From: an uncultured Lachnospiraceae bacterium
Lineage (GTDB): Bacteria > Bacillota > Clostridia > Lachnospirales > Lachnospiraceae
Reading direction: 5' to 3'
Length of the DNA: 34,504 nucleotides
NCBI GenBank assembly: GCA_910588215.1
Contig: CAJUQJ010000043.1
Span: 1-34,504, forward strand
Below are positions 33,498 through 34,504 of this stretch, in pieces. Both the position numbers and the translations under genes were made by a program. Position 1 is the first letter of the stretch; every line of letters starts with the position of its first letter. The notes under the pieces were generated by a model. The model worked only from the letters and a program-made list of their open reading frames with translations, did not search any database and was not told the origin of the DNA.

Positions 33498-33812
33498 TTA
33501 TTGTAAGATACCCTCATAATCCTGCAGATCATGGTAGATGCCCTCAACATAAACCCTGTATCCGTCTACAGTATATACCATCAGATACTTATGTTTCCGG
33601 AAACGGATCGTACGGTAGCCTTTGGCTCGCAATACGCTGTCATCACAAAGCTTCAGCGAACCCGCTACATGGGAAAGGCGAGCTATCGTTTCATCAAAAT
33701 CATCTGCGACGCTTATTGCTGCCTGCTGATTTTGAAGCTCATAGATAAGATAATTTATAATTTCCCGAAAATGTGTCTGCGCCTGTACTGACAGAACGAT
33801 ATCATATTCCAT
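33498..33812 (-). CDS. RelE/ParE family toxin
   Basis: 104 residues with the compact ParE/RelE pattern: N-terminal YDIVLSVQAQTHFREII helix, and the C-terminal strands YRTIRFRKHKYLMVY and VYVEGIYHDLQDYE. Members either cut mRNA at the ribosome (RelE) or inhibit gyrase (ParE); the basic residues RFRKHK leave both open. The start overlaps the antitoxin end by 11 nt, the usual antitoxin-first order. The pair appears intact although it lies among decayed elements. Confidence 0.87.
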   Translation of the reverse strand: MEYDIVLSVQAQTHFREIINYLIYELQNQQAAISVADDFDETIARLSHVAGSLKLCDDSVLRAKGYRTIRFRKHKYLMVYTVDGYRVYVEGIYHDLQDYEGILQ

Positions 33813-34041
33813 ACTCTTTTCTGACCTCCGCAATGAACGCCCCGGCTTCCTGATATTCGCCGTTCTGAATCTGCTGCCGGGAAACCTCCAGGTCGTTATA
33901 GATATCCTCTCTGCTTTTTAATGGGAATGGGCATCCCGCGTCACGCCGCTGGAGAAGCTTCCTGGCGAAATTCTGGATTTCTGCCAGGTCAGCCTCCGGC
34001 ATGACTTTAATCATAGAAATCGTATTTTCCAACATCGTCAT
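33802..34041 (-). CDS. Antitoxin of the RelE/ParE-type pair
   Basis: 79 residues. A helical N-terminal part (ISMIKVMPEADLAEIQNFAR) is followed by a polar C-terminal half ending FIAEVRKEYGI, which should wrap the toxin. It does not clearly match a named antitoxin family, so the call rests on size, position and overlap. The ATG has AAGGAG at 7 nt. It probably represses its own promoter. Confidence 0.78.
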   Translation of the reverse strand: MTMLENTISMIKVMPEADLAEIQNFARKLLQRRDAGCPFPLKSREDIYNDLEVSRQQIQNGEYQEAGAFIAEVRKEYGI

Positions 34042-34101
34042 GGCATTACTCCTTCCTGACTGGTTATGACATCATGGTTATTTATCTTTATCTATGTCCG
34101 T

Positions 34102-34107
34102 ATTATA
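34102..34107 (-). promoter_or_regulatory. Extended -10 promoter of the toxin-antitoxin pair
   Basis: TGCTATAAT on the minus strand, about 60 nt upstream of the antitoxin start. TATCCGGCAGATA just upstream is an imperfect palindrome and could be an operator. The -35 (TTTCTA at 17 nt) is weak. Confidence 0.5.
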
Positions 34108-34321
34108 GCATTTTATCTGCCGGATAGAAACTTTTTGCTCTTTGTTTAATGAACTTTTTATAACCCAATAGGCGAAAGACTTACCCGGCTTCGGCAAAAG
34201 ACGGTTATTATCACAGAACCAGTCTTGATTGAACACACATAGTCCATTCTTTAAATACACGTGTCTCATACAAACAACATATCATCTATAAACAGCAAAA
34301 GCCAACAATCTAAAACCAAAT

Positions 34322-34421
34322 GATTATTTTAAATACTTGCTTGCCGAAATCCCAAAGCATCTGGACAATACTGACCGCAGTTTTCCGAACGACCTGCTCC
34401 CCTAGTCACCGGATCTGACTG
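34322..34421 (+). pseudogene. IS66 transposase C-terminal remnant, right arm
   Basis: Encodes DYFKYLLAEIPKHLDNTDRS and then FPNDLLP before a TAG (34403-34405) at the position of the conserved tryptophan of LLPWSP. It is the inverted counterpart of 32688-32800 with many point differences. It has no start, so it is an old scrap. Confidence 0.8.
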
Positions 34422-34459
34422 CGAACTGTCGGAATCACAGTAAAAAAATTGAGTCAGGA

Positions 34460-34501
34460 CTACCGGCTTAGCCGGTAGCCTGCTCTGCCCCTATAAGGGG
34501 C
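34460..34501. other. Paired hairpins at the right edge
   Basis: CTACCGGC-TTA-GCCGGTAG and GCCCCT-ATA-AGGGGC lie 8 nt apart. Such compact hairpins occur at ends of insertion sequences and as terminators. The window ends here, so what follows is not visible. Confidence 0.45.
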
Positions 34502-34504
34502 TAT

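Noticed and set aside
34078..34269. 63-codon minus-strand frame upstream of the antitoxin
   Set aside because: It covers the extended -10 promoter of the toxin-antitoxin pair, lacks a ribosome binding site and has no recognisable family.

Overview
The window looks like a chromosome segment of a Clostridia-class Firmicute, most likely Lachnospiraceae. This is inferred from the Bacillus-type glucose-6-phosphate isomerase, the stand-alone TSCPD protein, strong AGGAGG-type ribosome binding sites, the GH36/ABC/AraC layout and LytTR-type regulation. No rRNA, tRNA or CRISPR array was seen. Most genes lie on the minus strand.

Layout. (1) 1-3020: minus-strand housekeeping block TSCPD protein, MurG, Pgi. 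(2) 3020-4270: a dispersed 55-bp hairpin repeat, then a highly structured leader and an 8-codon leader ORF ahead of a plus-strand membrane protein of unknown function. (3) 4300-13600: seven minus-strand genes that look like one surface-glycan pathway. They are a class II aldolase, a protein with two nucleotidyltransferase domains, a GT-C membrane protein fused to a uridine-kinase-like domain, a HAD phosphatase, a DPM1-like GT2, a GDPD-like protein and a second GT-C protein. (4) 13800-20520: an alpha-galactoside utilisation locus with lipoprotein, two permeases and GH36 alpha-galactosidase, opposite a divergent AraC regulator, with back-to-back promoters and paired inverted operator candidates. 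(5) 20520-22660: a patchy zone with a 43-residue membrane peptide, a decayed gene, a CPBP protease, an AraC scrap and a mobile palindromic element. (6) 22660-29113: a LytTR/GHKL two-component system followed by a MacB/FtsX-type ABC transporter, a combination typical of peptide sensing or resistance. (7) 29113-32600: an AlbA_2/Schlafen-type regulator gene broken by the mobile element, and an AAA-ATPase/PD-(D/E)XK protein. (8) 32600-34504: a scrapyard of IS66, ISL3 and AraC fragments around an intact RelE/ParE-type toxin-antitoxin pair.

Main points. A 125-bp palindromic element, with one more full copy and one partial copy in the window, sits inside the AlbA_2 gene. Removing it plus a 2-bp AA duplication leaves exactly 500 codons in frame. 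A second repeat family (55 bp) supplies the last codons of the class II aldolase. The glycan cluster, with its GT-C/kinase fusion and double nucleotidyltransferase, is the best candidate for an undescribed biochemical system. The leader at 3187-3455 offers competing hairpins and is the best candidate for an undescribed regulatory RNA. All starts were chosen by eye from ribosome binding sites, and families were recognised from motifs without any database search.
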